This document shows positions 1-13,921 of a DNA stretch of 59,123 nucleotides, piece by piece. The stretch covers positions 1 to 59,123 of the forward strand of contig QEFD01000232.1 in NCBI GenBank assembly GCA_003086435.1. The letters are read 5' to 3'. The position numbers and the translations under genes were made by a program. Under the pieces are notes generated by a model, which worked only from the letters and a program-made list of their open reading frames with translations, ran no database searches and had not been told where the DNA came from. The stretch comes from Acidianus hospitalis. GTDB taxonomy: Archaea; Thermoproteota; Thermoprotei_A; Sulfolobales; Sulfolobaceae. Numbering within the stretch: the first letter of the stretch is position 1; every line of letters starts with the position of its first letter.

Positions 1-16
1 ATAAAGTTAATGAAAT

Positions 17-202
17 ATGCCATTAAAATTAGATACTAAAATTAACGAAATAAGATGTAGCTGGTGTAAGAAGATAATAAGAGGAAATCCAATAGTTGTT
101 AAAACTTGCTGTAACAATAAACCTTTAGTATTTTGTAGTAACTCTTGTTACACGGCATGGATGAGACAGTGGTTAAGAAAACAAGAGCAAATAAGAAGGT
201 AG
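17..202 (+). CDS. Small TRASH-like zinc-binding protein
   Basis: A 61-aa protein with two cysteine pairs, C14-x2-C17 and C40-x3-C44, separated by 22 residues, plus C31-C32. This spacing resembles the TRASH/MYM-type treble-clef metal-binding motif of small archaeal proteins; the tail is basic (ends in IRR). Function is not known; metal (zinc or copper) binding is an inference from the cysteines. The ATG at 17 is the only sensible start. The 3' end overlaps the likely ubiX start by 46 bases, so the two are probably cotranscribed and translationally coupled. It could be a metal sensor, an RNA-binding ribbon, or a partner of the flavin prenyltransferase. Confidence 0.7.
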   Translation: MPLKLDTKINEIRCSWCKKIIRGNPIVVKTCCNNKPLVFCSNSCYTAWMRQWLRKQEQIRR

Positions 203-748
203 TAATAGGAATAAGCGGTGCAAGTGGAATAATTTATGGCTTAAGGGCAGTAGAAGTACTAAAGGAATATGGATATGATCAGTATGTAATAATAACTAAT
301 GCGGCAATAAAAGTTGCTGAAAAAGAAAATGGCATAGACTTAGTTCATGAAGTAAGAAAATTCACTTCTAATATATTCATGGAGAATGAAATAGATGCTC
401 CAACTTCTAGTTCAAGTTTTACTGTAACTACAAAAGGGATGATTATAATTCCTTGTAGTATAAATACATTAGCTTACATAGCTCATGGTTTCGCTTCAAA
501 TTTACTTACTAGATCTGCAATAAATTACTTAAGGAGTAGACAAAAGCTAGTCCTAGTAATTAGAGAAACTCCTTTGGGTCAAATAGAGCTATATAATGCA
601 TTAAAAATAGCTAAAGCAGGAGGGATTATAATGCCTGCTTCCCCAGGCTTTTATATTAAGCCGACAAAAATTCAAGATTTAATAGATTTTATTGTAGGAA
701 AAGCTCTTGACTTGTTAGGAATAAGGAACGAATTATATAAAAGGTGGT

Positions 749-1147
<399 letters not shown>

Positions 1148-1183
1148 TCAAAACCCCCATTTTTCATGTTATGCAATATTATT

Positions 1184-1738
1184 CTATAATTTCACCCATT
1201 TAAACATTACGTATCTTATATTTTTTGGCGAGAGCATATTAACTATCGCTAAGATGAGTTTCTTTCTAGTACTATGAGATACTCTTCCGAAACTCATTAA
1301 CTCGTTCGCAAGAAGAGTTGAATTTGCATCTAAAACTATTACTACGTAAGGGGCATGTTCTATTCCAGGACCTAATGTATATATTGCAAAATCTGCACCA
1401 AACTTTATTCCAGATCTAACTACAAATCCCTTATTTCTTAAATCTGAATATACGGTGAATAGGCTGTCAAATCTTGCTATGTTTTTTCTACCAATTTCAT
1501 ACAAATCATTCTCATTCAGCTTGTTTCCATTATATATAACTTCTATTTCGCCTTTTTTTAGCAAATATAATCCTTCTATTAAAGAAAGTTCCAATGGATA
1601 TTTTATATCTTCTGCTTTCTTTGGTTTATTTATCCCAAGAGGCTTTCCATAAAAACCAGTAGAATATAATTTTTTGCTATCATTTATATCAAAGATTACT
1701 ATCTTATCACCGAATAAATATCCTTTTATACTCATCAT
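1184..1738 (-). CDS. endA: tRNA-splicing endonuclease catalytic subunit
   Basis: Cuts tRNA introns at bulge-helix-bulge motifs. The C-terminal half carries the family signature KFGADFAIY...[11 protein letters not shown]...GRVSHSTRK, with the expected catalytic Tyr (about Y120), His (about H128) and Lys (about K159). At 184 aa it matches the short alpha-type subunit of Crenarchaeota, which usually works with a second beta subunit not present here. Last gene of the glyS operon; its start overlaps the stop of the PhoU-like gene by four bases. The tRNA-Met in this window has a 13-base intron that would be its substrate. Start may be M1 or M2. Confidence 0.93.
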   Translation of the reverse strand: MMSIKGYLFGDKIVIFDINDSKKLYSTGFYGKPLGINKPKKAEDIKYPLELSLIEGLYLLKKGEIEVIYNGNKLNENDLYEIGRKNIARFDSLFTVYSDLRNKGFVVRSGIKFGADFAIYTLGPGIEHAPYVVIVLDANSTLLANELMSFGRVSHSTRKKLILAIVNMLSPKNIRYVMFKWVKL

Positions 1739-2373
1739 GTTCTACTAAAGGCTATGTATGTTATAGAGTTAGCTGAATCTCTAATTAGGTCTTCGCTATC
1801 TTCTAATCTATCAGCAATATCTTTCATTAACATTACATAGACAAGGTCGTCGTGAGGTTTTTCGAACAATTTTAATTCAATATTTCTATATAAATCGTCA
1901 ACGTCTTCCTCTAATTTTAAGATATTTCTAGCAGATTCTATAGATTTCTTAGCATTAGAAGATAGCGTTTTAATTGACTCAATTAAATGGGTAAGAGAAG
2001 CAAGTATTTTCTCGCACATTACTACAATTAAACCGTGCATTATATTATCAATTTTGCTACTTCTTGTTAGAAGTACGCTTAATCTATATGTTGCAGCATC
2101 TATATTTTGCGCTATTTTTTCTAGATTATTCAAGATATCTATATAAAGGTCTACATAGTCTAGTCCTTCTCTTACCTTTATTATATATTCTCCAGTGAGG
2201 TACTTCTCATTTTCAACGCTGTCCTTTATTCCATTTATTTTCGCATAAATTTGCATAGGATTAATACTATTATCATCTACAGTAAGGAATTCGTAAAGTG
2301 CTCTGGTTTCGTCAATAAGTTTAACTGTTATTTGTTGTAATTTTTCTTCCAATGTTATGTTAGCTATGCTCAT
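1735..2373 (-). CDS. PhoU-like DUF47 family protein
   Basis: All-helical protein of 212 aa whose C-terminal part, with VDDLYRNIE near residue 165 and a [22 protein letters not shown] segment near residue 185, looks like the DUF47/TIGR00153 group of PhoU-like proteins, often linked to inorganic phosphate transport. No phosphate transporter is adjacent; instead it lies in a minus-strand operon between an unknown helical protein and endA. Function in this setting is inferred only from the family. Confidence 0.65.
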   Translation of the reverse strand: MSIANITLEEKLQQITVKLIDETRALYEFLTVDDNSINPMQIYAKINGIKDSVENEKYLTGEYIIKVREGLDYVDLYIDILNNLEKIAQNIDAATYRLSVLLTRSSKIDNIMHGLIVVMCEKILASLTHLIESIKTLSSNAKKSIESARNILKLEEDVDDLYRNIELKLFEKPHDDLVYVMLMKDIADRLEDSEDLIRDSANSITYIAFSRT

Positions 2374-2380
2374 GATTTCA

Positions 2381-2785
2381 CTATAGACTTATTTTAGAAA
2401 TTTTAGAGAGTATATTATCAATTTGCTTTATATCGTCATCTACATTTATATCATATCCCATTTCCTTTGCTTGTGTAGAAAGTTTTTGTAGGATCTCCTT
2501 TTCATCCTTAAATCCAACTATATTTAAATAACTTATTATTCCTATAGCCTCTTCTTTTATTCTTGAGTTTCCAACACTATCAATGTGAGTAAGGATAGTA
2601 TTAATTCCAAGTTCAAGATCCTTCCTTATCTTTCTCATTCTTTTTATGATTCTCATAACTCTATCCATGTCCATCTGCGGAATTACACTTAGATTTTCTA
2701 GTTCGTTTAAGTACGTGGAGTGGTCTTCTATCAACGTCTCGAAATGAGTTAATGCTATATTAACTTGAGTGTCACTATCGTTCAT
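2381..2785 (-). CDS. Hypothetical helical protein
   Basis: A 134-aa, mostly charged and probably all-helical protein that I do not recognise. Its start overlaps the stop of the upstream gene by one base and the next gene follows after only seven bases, so it is part of the glyS-endA operon. No signal peptide, membrane segment or cysteine is present. Confidence 0.6.
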   Translation of the reverse strand: MNDSDTQVNIALTHFETLIEDHSTYLNELENLSVIPQMDMDRVMRIIKRMRKIRKDLELGINTILTHIDSVGNSRIKEEAIGIISYLNIVGFKDEKEILQKLSTQAKEMGYDINVDDDIKQIDNILSKISKISL

Positions 2786-3135
2786 TATACTACCCTCAGT
2801 GTAACAGTACTATTATCTTCTAAACCAAGTTTGAGCATATCTGAAGGATTTGCCCATACTTCTATATCTTGTAGCCCATCTTGAGAAATTACCTTTAATC
2901 TTAGTCTTTTTCCTTTCACTGAAATTTCTACTTCATTTTTAATATTCATTTGTGAAACTAGTTTATTTGAAATTATTATAGTTCCTTCATCAACTTCTGG
3001 CTTCTTTCTAACTTTAACTCTCTTTTCTTTTGGAGGTTCTCTTTCTCTACTTTTAAGTGCGGAAGCAGGTGGAATAACACTAACTAATGATTTTATATCT
3101 ACTTTTTTCTCATTTTGAGAATTATCCTGACTCAT
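2785..3135 (-). CDS. Hypothetical basic protein with beta-rich C-terminus
   Basis: A 116-aa protein. Residues 1-50 are polar, lysine/arginine-rich and probably disordered ([14 protein letters not shown]). Residues 52-116 look like a small beta barrel with a repeated pattern of short strands ending [14 protein letters not shown], reminiscent of AbrB or double-psi barrel modules, but I cannot name the family. It overlaps the 3' end of glyS by 14 bases and touches the next gene, so it is cotranscribed with glycyl-tRNA synthetase. Confidence 0.55.
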   Translation of the reverse strand: MSQDNSQNEKKVDIKSLVSVIPPASALKSREREPPKEKRVKVRKKPEVDEGTIIISNKLVSQMNIKNEVEISVKGKRLRLKVISQDGLQDIEVWANPSDMLKLGLEDNSTVTLRVV

Positions 3136-4834
3136 TGCTTGATCCCTTTGGTATTATTTCTTCACCACTAAATAACTTCTCCAAAGTATTAATTAATTCC
3201 TCTTCTTTTACTCTAATTTGATTCCAAGTGTCTCTATCCCTTATCGTCACGGTGTTATCTTGTAACGTTTGCGGGTCTACAGTTATAGCATAAGGAATGC
3301 CTATCTCATCCGCTCTGGCATACCTTTTACCTATACTGCCACTATCATCAAATATTGCATCGAATTTTTCTTTAACTTTACTATAAATTTCTCTTGCTCT
3401 ACTAATTAGTTCGTCTCTTTCAAGTAGCGGAAATACAGCTACTTCATAAGGAGCTATTTCTCTCGGTAATGATAATACTATTCTATCCTTCTTTTCTCTG
3501 TAAGCATTCAGTACTGAGATGTATAAGCACCTTTCTACTCCAAAGGATGGTTCTACCACGTGTGGAATGAATCTTTTACCAGATTCCTTTTCTTCTCTTT
3601 CTGTTACAGTTACATATTCTTTAATTTCTTTTCCATCAATTTTTTCATTAAGAATTTTTTCGACTTCTTCAGGCTTTAATGACGATATCCTTTTCATGAA
3701 CTCTTTAACGAAATCCTTGCTTTCTTTATTTAATTTATCCTTATTTATAATTACTATTTTCTTTTTAATAATCTTAGGTTGATCATATTTTTTAAATACT
3801 GATAAATCTTGTCCACTAAACTTGGAATGCCTTGAAAGATCGTAATCTCCTCTATAAGCGTGGCCGGAAATTTCAACTTTATCTTCTCCTACTATAACCA
3901 TTTGATCGAAAGTTTGGCTAGAGTAATGAGCTCTCTCTGAAGGAAGTTTTTCTTCAAAGTAAACCCTTTCAAGCGATACGCCTAGCTTCCTTACAAATTT
4001 ATTAGCAGTAGCCATCCAATAAGCCATCCAAGGATTTATAACAATCTTCTCGTCTACGAGTTCCTTTACCTTAAAAGTTGACGGTTTCTCTCCTTTTATT
4101 TTAGCTTCAGCAGGTAATACGTTGATTTTATCCTCAGAAAATTTATCTAAAGGAACGTTTTCTGTATCTTCAGGATCCATGAAAAATTCTATTTCCATTA
4201 TCGTGAACTCTCTCATTCTTATTAAGCCTTGTCTAGGCGAGATTTCATTCCTTGCTACTCTACCTACCTGTGCTATCCCTAAAGGTAATTTTTCTCTTGT
4301 AGATTCGTAAACTCTCTTGAATGAAGTAAACATCCCTTGTGCAGTTTCTGGTCTTAAAAATCCAGTACTTCCAGTGTATGGTCCAATATTAGTTGAGAAT
4401 AGTAGATTAAAATATCTAACATCTCCTAGATCTCCACCACAAACAGGACATTTTATATTCTTTTCTCTTATTAAATTTGTAAGTTCTTCGGCTTTTAATC
4501 CTTCAGCACTAATTTTTAAAACCTCCTCTACTAAGTGGTCAGCCCTAAATACTCTATGGCACTTGTTACACTCGACTATAGGATCAGTGAAATTTTCAAG
4601 ATGACCGCTTGCTTCAAAAACTTTCTTTGGTGTTATCATTGGTGTCTCTATTTCTACTACAAAATCACTATTCTCTTCAACGAAGATCTTTCTCCATAAC
4701 TGTATTATTTTATTCTTTATCCTAGTTCCTATAGGTCCTATGTCGTATAATCCTCCTACTCCTCCGTAGATTTCATATGATGGCCAAAAAATTCCTCTCC
4801 TTTTTGCAAGTTCTATAACTTTTTCCTCGCTCAC
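3122..4834 (-). CDS. glyS: Glycyl-tRNA synthetase (archaeal/eukaryotic dimer type)
   Basis: Class II aminoacyl-tRNA synthetase that charges tRNA-Gly. Visible are the N-terminal signature [13 protein letters not shown], a zinc knuckle built from CNKC near residue 90 and CPVC near residue 130, motif 2 (ARNEISPR) and motif 3 ([11 protein letters not shown]), and the C-terminal anticodon-binding domain. I place the start at GTG 4834 (570 aa) rather than TTG 4843 because the only TATA box upstream, at 4856-4865, lies about 26 bases from the GTG, as in leaderless archaeal genes, and homologues begin with MSE-like residues. First gene of a five-gene operon ending in endA. Confidence 0.95.
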   Translation of the reverse strand: MSEEKVIELAKRRGIFWPSYEIYGGVGGLYDIGPIGTRIKNKIIQLWRKIFVEENSDFVVEIETPMITPKKVFEASGHLENFTDPIVECNKCHRVFRADHLVEEVLKISAEGLKAEELTNLIREKNIKCPVCGGDLGDVRYFNLLFSTNIGPYTGSTGFLRPETAQGMFTSFKRVYESTREKLPLGIAQVGRVARNEISPRQGLIRMREFTIMEIEFFMDPEDTENVPLDKFSEDKINVLPAEAKIKGEKPSTFKVKELVDEKIVINPWMAYWMATANKFVRKLGVSLERVYFEEKLPSERAHYSSQTFDQMVIVGEDKVEISGHAYRGDYDLSRHSKFSGQDLSVFKKYDQPKIIKKKIVIINKDKLNKESKDFVKEFMKRISSLKPEEVEKILNEKIDGKEIKEYVTVTEREEKESGKRFIPHVVEPSFGVERCLYISVLNAYREKKDRIVLSLPREIAPYEVAVFPLLERDELISRAREIYSKVKEKFDAIFDDSGSIGKRYARADEIGIPYAITVDPQTLQDNTVTIRDRDTWNQIRVKEEELINTLEKLFSGEEIIPKGSSNESG

Positions 4835-4855
4835 ATAACCCAATTATTGTATTAA

Positions 4856-4865
4856 GCTTATAAAC
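4856..4865. promoter_or_regulatory. Shared, near-symmetrical TATA box for glyS and agmatinase
   Basis: The only TATA-like element in the 52-base divergent gap reads GCTTATAAAC on the plus strand and GTTTATAAGC on the minus strand. Its centre is about 26.5 bases from both the agmatinase ATG at 4887 and the glyS GTG at 4834, which is the standard distance from TATA centre to transcription start in Sulfolobales. One element may therefore serve two leaderless transcripts in opposite directions. Confidence 0.6.
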
Positions 4866-4886
4866 CTCATTACAACCGTTATATGC

Positions 4887-5904
<1,018 letters not shown>

Positions 5905-5989
5905 AACAAAAGCTTATCTTTAAGAAGTTTTAAATTTAATGTGGATAGAAAAGCTCAAAAAGGAGTTTTTATAATTCTTAATTAGAAAC

Positions 5990-6292
<303 letters not shown>

Positions 6293-6321
6293 AATAAAAA
6301 TAAATTTTAAGATTATAAAAG

Positions 6322-7236
6322 TTATTGATTTTGTATTTCTATTTTTAATTCTTGAATAAGTTCCTTATATCTATTTCTTACAGTTACTTCTGTAACCCCA
6401 GCTACTTGAGCTATTTCTTTTTGTGTCCTTCTCTCATCATTCATTAGTGCTGCGATGTAGATTGCTGCCGCAGCTAAACCTGCAGGATCTTTCCCTGCAG
6501 TTAAACCGGCATTCTTAGCTTTTTCTAAGATCTCCGCAGCTAATTTCATTGTAGCGCCGCTAAGTCCTAATAAAGATCCTATTCTAGTTACATAATCCTT
6601 AGGATCCGATACCGGTACTTCTACATTTAGCTCTCTTAGCAATAACCTATAACATCTAGCCACTTCTTTTCTATTTGCCTTGGTATATTGGGCAATTTCA
6701 TCTAAAGTCCTTGCAATTTTAATTCTTCTGCATGAGGCATAAATAGATGCAGCAACAACGCTCTCTATTGATCTTCCTCTCACTAAACCTTTTTCTACTG
6801 CTTTTCTATATATTAATGCAGCTTCATCTTTAACAGATTTAGGTAAACCTAATAAATTACCAATTCTTTCCAATTCATTCATTGCTTGAGCAAGATTTCT
6901 GTCAATAGATGATTGAATTCTAGCTCTTATTTGCCACTTTCTCCACCTTAATACTTCAAGTCTCCTTTTTGGATCTAAATTCCTTCCTATTGCATCCTTA
7001 TCTTTCCAATCTATAAGTGTAGATAACCCTCTATCGTGAATAGTCTGGTTCAGAGGCCCACCAACTCTGCTTCTTTTCTCTTTTTCTTCCGGAGTAAAAG
7101 CCCTCCATTCTGGGCCTTGGTCAATAATTCTTTCTTCAATAACTTCTCCCGTTTCAGTACAGATGTATTCACCTCTATCAGCATCAAAAACTATTTTATC
7201 TGGAGGACAAATGTTATCTTGAGGTTTATCACTCAT
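6322..7236 (-). CDS. tfb: Transcription initiation factor TFB
   Basis: Archaeal TFIIB homologue that recruits RNA polymerase to TBP-bound promoters. Layout: N-terminal ribbon (residues 8-40), B-reader/linker (about 45-90, with [21 protein letters not shown] split across it), then two cyclin folds (about 105-200 and 205-300), the second ending with the helix-turn-helix [16 protein letters not shown] that reads the BRE. The ribbon has only two cysteines, C10 (CPPD) and C26 (CTET), instead of four, as in other Sulfolobus TFB1 proteins. The mRNA has a leader with AAGGTGACC about ten bases before ATG. Confidence 0.96.
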   Translation of the reverse strand: MSDKPQDNICPPDKIVFDADRGEYICTETGEVIEERIIDQGPEWRAFTPEEKEKRSRVGGPLNQTIHDRGLSTLIDWKDKDAIGRNLDPKRRLEVLRWRKWQIRARIQSSIDRNLAQAMNELERIGNLLGLPKSVKDEAALIYRKAVEKGLVRGRSIESVVAASIYASCRRIKIARTLDEIAQYTKANRKEVARCYRLLLRELNVEVPVSDPKDYVTRIGSLLGLSGATMKLAAEILEKAKNAGLTAGKDPAGLAAAAIYIAALMNDERRTQKEIAQVAGVTEVTVRNRYKELIQELKIEIQNQ

Positions 7237-7385
7237 AAGTAGGTCACCTTAAGCCCGAACATTCTCCGAAACCCTTTTAAATCTTTCGATCATATAATTT
7301 ATAAGTTTTTCCGTCATGTTTTTAATCTATGAATTTCAGATCTAGGAAAAAGCTTTTAATACTATATTTAAAAATTTAAATCTTA

Positions 7386-7456
7386 GCCGGGTCGTCTAGC
7401 GGTCAAGGATGGCGGGCTTTGGCCCCGTCGACCAGGGTTCGAATCCCTGCCCGGCT
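7386..7456 (+). tRNA. tRNA-Gln (anticodon TTG)
   Basis: Cloverleaf can be folded by eye: acceptor GCCGGGT with GCCCGGC, anticodon stem GCGGG/CCCGT with loop CTTTGGC giving TTG, T-loop TTCGAAT. No intron and no encoded CCA. The discriminator base is T7456. The last bases overlap the stop codon of the convergent SelB-like gene. A TATA-like AT-rich stretch (TATATTTAAAA) lies upstream. Confidence 0.92.
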
Positions 7457-8351
7457 ACTTTGGTATTACATAACCTGCAATTCTTGGTTTACCTTGTTTT
7501 GCGTTAACGTTGACTACTATAAATCTCTTAGATAACGGCATCTCGTTACTTAGCTCAACGTCAACATTACTTCCATTAATTTTTAAGTTAGCCATTACTG
7601 ATACTCCATTTGCGACTAAATGGTAATTTCCGGATTCGATTTTAGTCCAAGGAAATAGGAAAATTTCACCTGAGAAACTCTTTACGGTTTTCACTTCGTT
7701 CTTAACTAAAAGTAATGCATCCTTCATTTCGTCTTCTCTTACATTTCTTAGCGCAAAACCTATTCTGATTCCGGTATCTACAGCCTCTTGATCTTCATCA
7801 AGAACTTGAATGCTTTTTATCTCAACTTCTTTATTCTGCGGTATAGCATTCAATTTATCATGTACTTTAACTTGAGTATAGGAAAATCCAGTAATTACTA
7901 CTCCAACACCTTTCACTACGAATGCTTTATCTATATAAACTACTCCCTTATCTTCTTCTTTTCCTTCAAATTCCTCAGGAGTCTGGTGAATAGGGAACTC
8001 CTCTAGGGGTAAGCCTTTGAATAATTTTCTTACATCACTTTCTGGCATTTCAGTTATTATTTCTCCTTTACAACCTGAAGATGTAATTAAAAGTGCTAGT
8101 TCTCCTTCTGTCCAAGAAGGAACTATTGGCAGGTAAAGTACGCAATACGAGGAAAGGCTAACTGCCTCAGCAGCTTGCAGAATCTTTTCTGGATATTCTG
8201 TAGGTACTAGGATTGACCTTATATAATCTCCTTTTTTCCTATAATAAATTCTCAATTTCTCATTTTCATGAAGTTTTCCTAAACTTTCAGCTATTTTTCC
8301 TGCCTTTTCCTTGTCTGAAGATAGTACACTTATAATGTTGCCGTAATACAA
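7455..8351 (-). CDS. SelB/EF-Tu domain II-like protein lacking GTPase motifs
   Basis: A 298-aa protein whose middle (residues about 140-220) is a clear translation-factor domain 2: [39 protein letters not shown] and RIGFALRNV follow the SelB/EF-Tu pattern, with a domain III-like end. The N-terminal 130 residues sit where the G domain should be but show no P-loop (GxxxxGKS), DxxG or NKxD, so GTP binding looks lost. Sulfolobales are not known to use selenocysteine, so a different role in translation or tRNA handling is likely. Starts at TTG directly after an in-frame stop; its stop codon overlaps the tRNA-Gln 3' end. Confidence 0.7.
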   Translation of the reverse strand: MYYGNIISVLSSDKEKAGKIAESLGKLHENEKLRIYYRKKGDYIRSILVPTEYPEKILQAAEAVSLSSYCVLYLPIVPSWTEGELALLITSSGCKGEIITEMPESDVRKLFKGLPLEEFPIHQTPEEFEGKEEDKGVVYIDKAFVVKGVGVVITGFSYTQVKVHDKLNAIPQNKEVEIKSIQVLDEDQEAVDTGIRIGFALRNVREDEMKDALLLVKNEVKTVKSFSGEIFLFPWTKIESGNYHLVANGVSVMANLKINGSNVDVELSNEMPLSKRFIVVNVNAKQGKPRIAGYVIPK

Positions 8352-8392
8352 TTATCAACACCGTTATAAACCTTAGTATCATAAATAATATT

Positions 8393-8677
8393 ATGAAATT
8401 ATCCGTCATCGGCGTAGGGATGAGTTTAATATTTATAGGTTTCGCACTGCTCTTCATATCAGCTTTATCTTGTACAGTCTCTACGCCGAGTACTACTAGC
8501 ACTGCTGTAGGAGGACTAGTATTAATAGGTCCTTTCCCAATATTCTTCGGAGTGGGCCCAAAGAATGAATTATTGCCTTTAACAATCTTTGGTATAATTT
8601 TCACGATAATTGCAATAATCTTCTTCATATTAACTTTCTATATGTTCAAGAAATGGAGTCAGAGGCCAGAAATTTAA
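8393..8677 (+). CDS. DUF131/TIGR00304 membrane protein
   Basis: A 94-aa protein with an N-terminal hydrophobic segment (residues 4-26), a GGLVLIGPFPIFFGVG core and a second membrane helix (about 62-84) ending in basic KKWSQR. This pattern matches the small archaeal DUF131/TIGR00304 membrane family of unknown function. A TATA box (GTTATAAACC) lies 26 bases before the ATG, so the mRNA is probably leaderless and divergent from the SelB-like gene. Confidence 0.7.
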   Translation: MKLSVIGVGMSLIFIGFALLFISALSCTVSTPSTTSTAVGGLVLIGPFPIFFGVGPKNELLPLTIFGIIFTIIAIIFFILTFYMFKKWSQRPEI

Positions 8678-8704
8678 TTTTATTTTAGCTAAAAATTATG
8701 CGAA

Positions 8705-9112
8705 ATGACTAAAAGCGTTTCCAAGCTTAAAATAGAAGGTAAAGACGTCATTATGATAGAACTTAGAAAGCATGGAATTGATAGCATAATGCTTAACGGA
8801 GAAATTAAGGTAGGGGAATACGACGGAGTTGACTTTGTTAAAAAAGAAGTGAGCGAGGAGAAAATGAAAATAGCGAAAGAATATTCTTTAAAAGTTAAGG
8901 AATTGCTTAACTTATGCCCTTGCATAATTTCCATAGTTTATTCCGATATGTTGTATGTAAAATTCTATTATGATTCAACAGATGTTATTGCATTTATTAG
9001 TCAAAACGGTTATACTACTTATAATAAGCAAATTTCTATAGATAAGTCCACAGAGGAGAGAATAAAGGATTGTGCATTAAAATTTCTAGAGATATTAGGA
9101 GTAAAGTTGTAG
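8705..9112 (+). CDS. Hypothetical protein
   Basis: A 135-aa soluble protein, lysine/glutamate-rich with no recognised motif apart from a CPC pair near residue 74. It follows the DUF131 gene by 27 bases and precedes lysS, which has its own TATA box. I do not recognise the family. Confidence 0.55.
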   Translation: MTKSVSKLKIEGKDVIMIELRKHGIDSIMLNGEIKVGEYDGVDFVKKEVSEEKMKIAKEYSLKVKELLNLCPCIISIVYSDMLYVKFYYDSTDVIAFISQNGYTTYNKQISIDKSTEERIKDCALKFLEILGVKL

Positions 9113-9157
9113 TTTATTATCGTAAAATGTTTTATACTAGAAATATTCGGTTATTGT

Positions 9158-10638
<1,481 letters not shown>

Positions 10639-10642
<4 letters not shown>

Positions 10643-11712
10643 GCACTTATAGATAACATTATTGCATATACTAGCGACATTAAAAGGAAAGCTTGTATAG
10701 CCATAGACATTTTTTCGCCATTTTGTGAACTTATCTTTTTAAGTAATTCTGTAAATATTTTTCCTCCATCCGTAATTATTAACGGCGCAGCGTTAAATAA
10801 CGCTAAGCTGAAATTTATTATAAACATCCAGGTAACGAAAAGTAAGAACGGTCTTACTGATGGAGGAAAATAATAAGTTACATAAACTCCTAAGAAATGT
10901 TTTGTAGATTCAGCATGTTTTACTATTGTTGATCCATTTGGTGCTTTTAGCACTATAGTATAATTAGTGCTTTGATTTAGAGCTGTAGTTAGAGAATTGA
11001 AAGTATTTGTCCTAATTCCGTTAACAGATAGTATTACATCTCCAGCTTGTATGGAGGCGTTATAAGCTGAACTATGAGGTATTACTCCTTCTATAACTAA
11101 ACCTTGTGAAAAATATCCGGGCAAAAACATAGCTAGTGGGAAAAATATGCCTGCGAGAATTAGGTTTACTGCTATACCTGCAGCAAGAATTTTTATTTTT
11201 GCAGGCAGACTAGACGTCATAAACTCTTCATCTGCAGGCTCTACAAATGCTCCAGGAAAGATTCCTAATAGTATGAAACCTCCGCTTTTTACGTTTATTT
11301 TATTTGATGTTGCAGATACTGCATGAGATAATTCATGTAAAGTAACTGAAATTCCTAGAGCTAAAAGAATGTAAGGTAAACATGATAAACTTATAGTAAC
11401 TCCAGGGATTATTGGTTCTAATCTTACTGTAGTTGATTGTGGGTGAAAAATTAAGCAAAATATTACGTAGTATATCATTGTAATACCTCCAATCATTGCA
11501 AGGATTCCGAGGATCATTGCTATTTTTTCATAAATTTTAAACGGCTTTGAGGACGCTAATCTTGGAAACCATAATGACCTGGTACTCTTTTTCCACATTA
11601 AAAATAAAGGATATACAGTAAATCCCTTTGGCTCAAGTTTTTTTCTAAAAGCCAAGATAAGTCCCCAAAATATCACAAAGCCTATTGCAAAGATGTAAAG
11701 GGAAATATTCAT
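10639..11712 (-). CDS. Site-2 protease-like M50 membrane metalloprotease with PDZ domain
   Basis: Multi-pass intramembrane zinc protease of 357 aa. The HExxH motif is HELSH at residues 126-130 inside a membrane helix, and the second metal-ligand motif [11 protein letters not shown] lies near residue 310. Between them sits a PDZ domain (about 205-265, [22 protein letters not shown] then VILSVNG). Members of this family cleave membrane-anchored regulators or signal remnants. It lies alone between lysS (convergent) and a nucleotidyltransferase operon (divergent); substrate unknown. Confidence 0.88.
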
Positions 11713-11747
11713 AAGAGTTTAACTTATCTAAGAACTATAAATCAATT

Positions 11748-12410
11748 GTGCAAATAGAGTATACAGAAGAGCAGTGGAAGTTATTTAATGAAAAGAGGAG
11801 AAGGGCAAAAGAGATCCTGGAGTCCTTATATTACAGAGGTATAAAAGGGTACGCTTACGGATCTATTGCTAGGGGAGATGTTAAAAAGACTAGTGATATT
11901 GATATTATAGTTTTTGAACCTAATATATTGGAACTTGATTTACTTGAGGCTGACCATAAATATATAATACAAGCTACACCTATATCGACCCCTAAGGCCT
12001 ATATTTCATTAAATCCTGAGGAAACTGAAGTAATATCTTTTCCATTATCCAAACTTAAAAAAGATGAAGAGGAATTTTACTATTTTGGTGGACTAGTTAG
12101 CCTAGAGGATATAATAAATGGCGTTAGAAAGCCGGGTATAAATAAGGAATTGAAGCTTATTATACCAAATAAGAACGGTCATGAAGAAATCCCACTTAAA
12201 GGAAATGAAGATTATGCTACTAGGTTACTTAAGATTTCCATAACAACTATTAATGAGAGAGAAAAGCTGTTAATGAAAAGAGAGGACAAAGGTAGAACTG
12301 GCGTTTTCTTGAAATATGAGTTAGCTACTAACGAAAACTTTGAGGAAGCAATAAGAGAATTAAGTAGGAGAAATAAATTCTTTAGAAGGGCTCTAAATGA
12401 TTCAAGGTAA
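11748..12410 (+). CDS. Nucleotidyltransferase-fold protein
   Basis: A 220-aa protein of the DNA polymerase beta-like nucleotidyltransferase superfamily: the GS motif at residues 38-39 (YGSIARGD) and the two metal-binding aspartates D50 and D52 (SDIDI) are present. The third carboxylate and the substrate are not obvious. GTG start at 11748. First of three overlapping genes with a DUF1122-like protein and a radical SAM protein, so they probably act in one process. Confidence 0.75.
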   Translation: MQIEYTEEQWKLFNEKRRRAKEILESLYYRGIKGYAYGSIARGDVKKTSDIDIIVFEPNILELDLLEADHKYIIQATPISTPKAYISLNPEETEVISFPLSKLKKDEEEFYYFGGLVSLEDIINGVRKPGINKELKLIIPNKNGHEEIPLKGNEDYATRLLKISITTINEREKLLMKREDKGRTGVFLKYELATNENFEEAIRELSRRNKFFRRALNDSR

Positions 12411-12933
12411 GATAGGAAATCTGGAATTAAAAGTTGTAGATATAAAACAAACTCATATAAAGGAACTTTTCTATTTTAAGTTATACTTAGGAGATAAGCT
12501 GGTAGGATATTGCAACTATTTTTCTGGAAGAGATTATTATCCAGATTGGTTGGAAATAGATTATTATCCGTGGTTAAGAGACGTAGGTTTAGAGGAAGAG
12601 TTCTTCAAAAAGATCTACAACTTCCTGTCCAAAAGAGGTAGGCTATTTGTGACGTATGATAAGGATAAGGAAACTTTAGATATGATAATGAAAGGTTATT
12701 CTGCTGTAGATACTCCTTTAGGTTTTTCTTTGTTAAAAGCAGGATTCACGTGGTTCAAAGTTTGGTACTTTCCTGAAGGGGGAAATGAAGGGAGTCCAAA
12801 GATACAAGCTAATAAGCCTTTGGACGAAAATATTGCTATTAAGGAATTGGAGGAATTATTAGAAGATGTTAAAAGTGAGAAAATTAAAGACTGGATAAAT
12901 GCTAAAAGGAAATCCAGAAATTTCATTATATAA
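12397..12933 (+). CDS. DUF1122-like conserved archaeal protein
   Basis: A 178-aa protein rich in aromatic residues ([15 protein letters not shown] near residue 50, [16 protein letters not shown] near residue 120). It appears to belong to DUF1122, a small archaeal family thought to have a GNAT-like fold; no activity is known to me. It overlaps the nucleotidyltransferase gene by 14 bases and the radical SAM gene by 35 bases, so all three are cotranscribed. Confidence 0.6.
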   Translation: MIQGKIGNLELKVVDIKQTHIKELFYFKLYLGDKLVGYCNYFSGRDYYPDWLEIDYYPWLRDVGLEEEFFKKIYNFLSKRGRLFVTYDKDKETLDMIMKGYSAVDTPLGFSLLKAGFTWFKVWYFPEGGNEGSPKIQANKPLDENIAIKELEELLEDVKSEKIKDWINAKRKSRNFII

Positions 12934-13921
12934 TAGAGATTTACCATTAGGATGTAAATATTGTAGACTAGGAAGTAAGCTAGTTGTGTTCATTTCTGGA
13001 GAATGCGGAGACTCATGTTATTATTGCCCAGTAAGTGAGGAAAGATTTGGTAAAGACGTTACGTATGCTAATGAAAAGAAAACCGAGAGCTTTCAAGATT
13101 TTATATATGAAGCATATAAGATGAATGCACTAGGTGCAGGAATCACAGGAGGAGACCCAATTTTACATTTGGATAAGGTAGTAAAATTAATAGAGATTTT
13201 AAAGTCTGAATTTGGAGAGGACTTTCATATTCATCTTTATACATCTGGCAGGTATGTAAATTATGACGCTTTATTTGCTATTCAGAGAGCAAGACTTGAT
13301 GAAAAGCGTATTCATCCAGTTAGAAAGGAATATCTTAAAGCAGTGGAAAAGGCATTAAATTTCTCATTTGACGTTGGTTTAGAGGTACCAGCAATACCAG
13401 GAGAGGAAGAATATCTTAATTTTTTAATAAAGTGGGCTGAAGAGCATAAAGTTAAGTTTATTAATATAAACGAATTAGAGATAACTGAAAGAAATTTTTA
13501 CAATTTAAATTCAAAAGGCATAACAATTAGTCATGGATTAGCAGGTGGAAAAGGAAGCTTCGAACTAGCGTTAAAAGTACTTGAAGCAAATGTAGATTCT
13601 AAATTGGATATACATTATTGTAGTTCAGTATATAAGGACGTGGTAGAAACTAGAACGAGGTTCCTAAGGACTATAAGATATTATTCTAAGCCTTATGAAA
13701 AATATAGTGGAGAAGGTACTATAATAAAGGCTTTTGTAAGAACAAACACAGACCTATCAGATTATGGCGAGAAAGCCTCTAATGGATTTTACATTTCTCC
13801 AGAGTTTGTTGATGAGGTAATATCAAAATATAATCCTGATGAAGTCAGAATTATAGAGGAACTCCCTTATGGTTTGAAAATATCCGAGAAATTAATTTAT
13901 TCTAAATCTAAGAATTGCTAG
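12899..13921 (+). CDS. Radical SAM protein
   Basis: A 340-aa radical SAM enzyme. The [4Fe-4S] motif is C36-x3-C40-x2-C43 (CGDSCYYCP), preceded by an unusual extra pair C19-x2-C22 (CKYC). GITGGDP near residue 82 corresponds to the SAM-binding GGE motif, and a TIM-barrel pattern follows. It resembles the uncharacterised archaeal group related to PFL-activating enzymes (COG2108-like). The start at ATG 12899 lies inside the preceding gene; the end overlaps the convergent pelota gene by 30 bases. Substrate unknown. Confidence 0.8.
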   Translation: MLKGNPEISLYNRDLPLGCKYCRLGSKLVVFISGECGDSCYYCPVSEERFGKDVTYANEKKTESFQDFIYEAYKMNALGAGITGGDPILHLDKVVKLIEILKSEFGEDFHIHLYTSGRYVNYDALFAIQRARLDEKRIHPVRKEYLKAVEKALNFSFDVGLEVPAIPGEEEYLNFLIKWAEEHKVKFININELEITERNFYNLNSKGITISHGLAGGKGSFELALKVLEANVDSKLDIHYCSSVYKDVVETRTRFLRTIRYYSKPYEKYSGEGTIIKAFVRTNTDLSDYGEKASNGFYISPEFVDEVISKYNPDEVRIIEELPYGLKISEKLIYSKSKNC

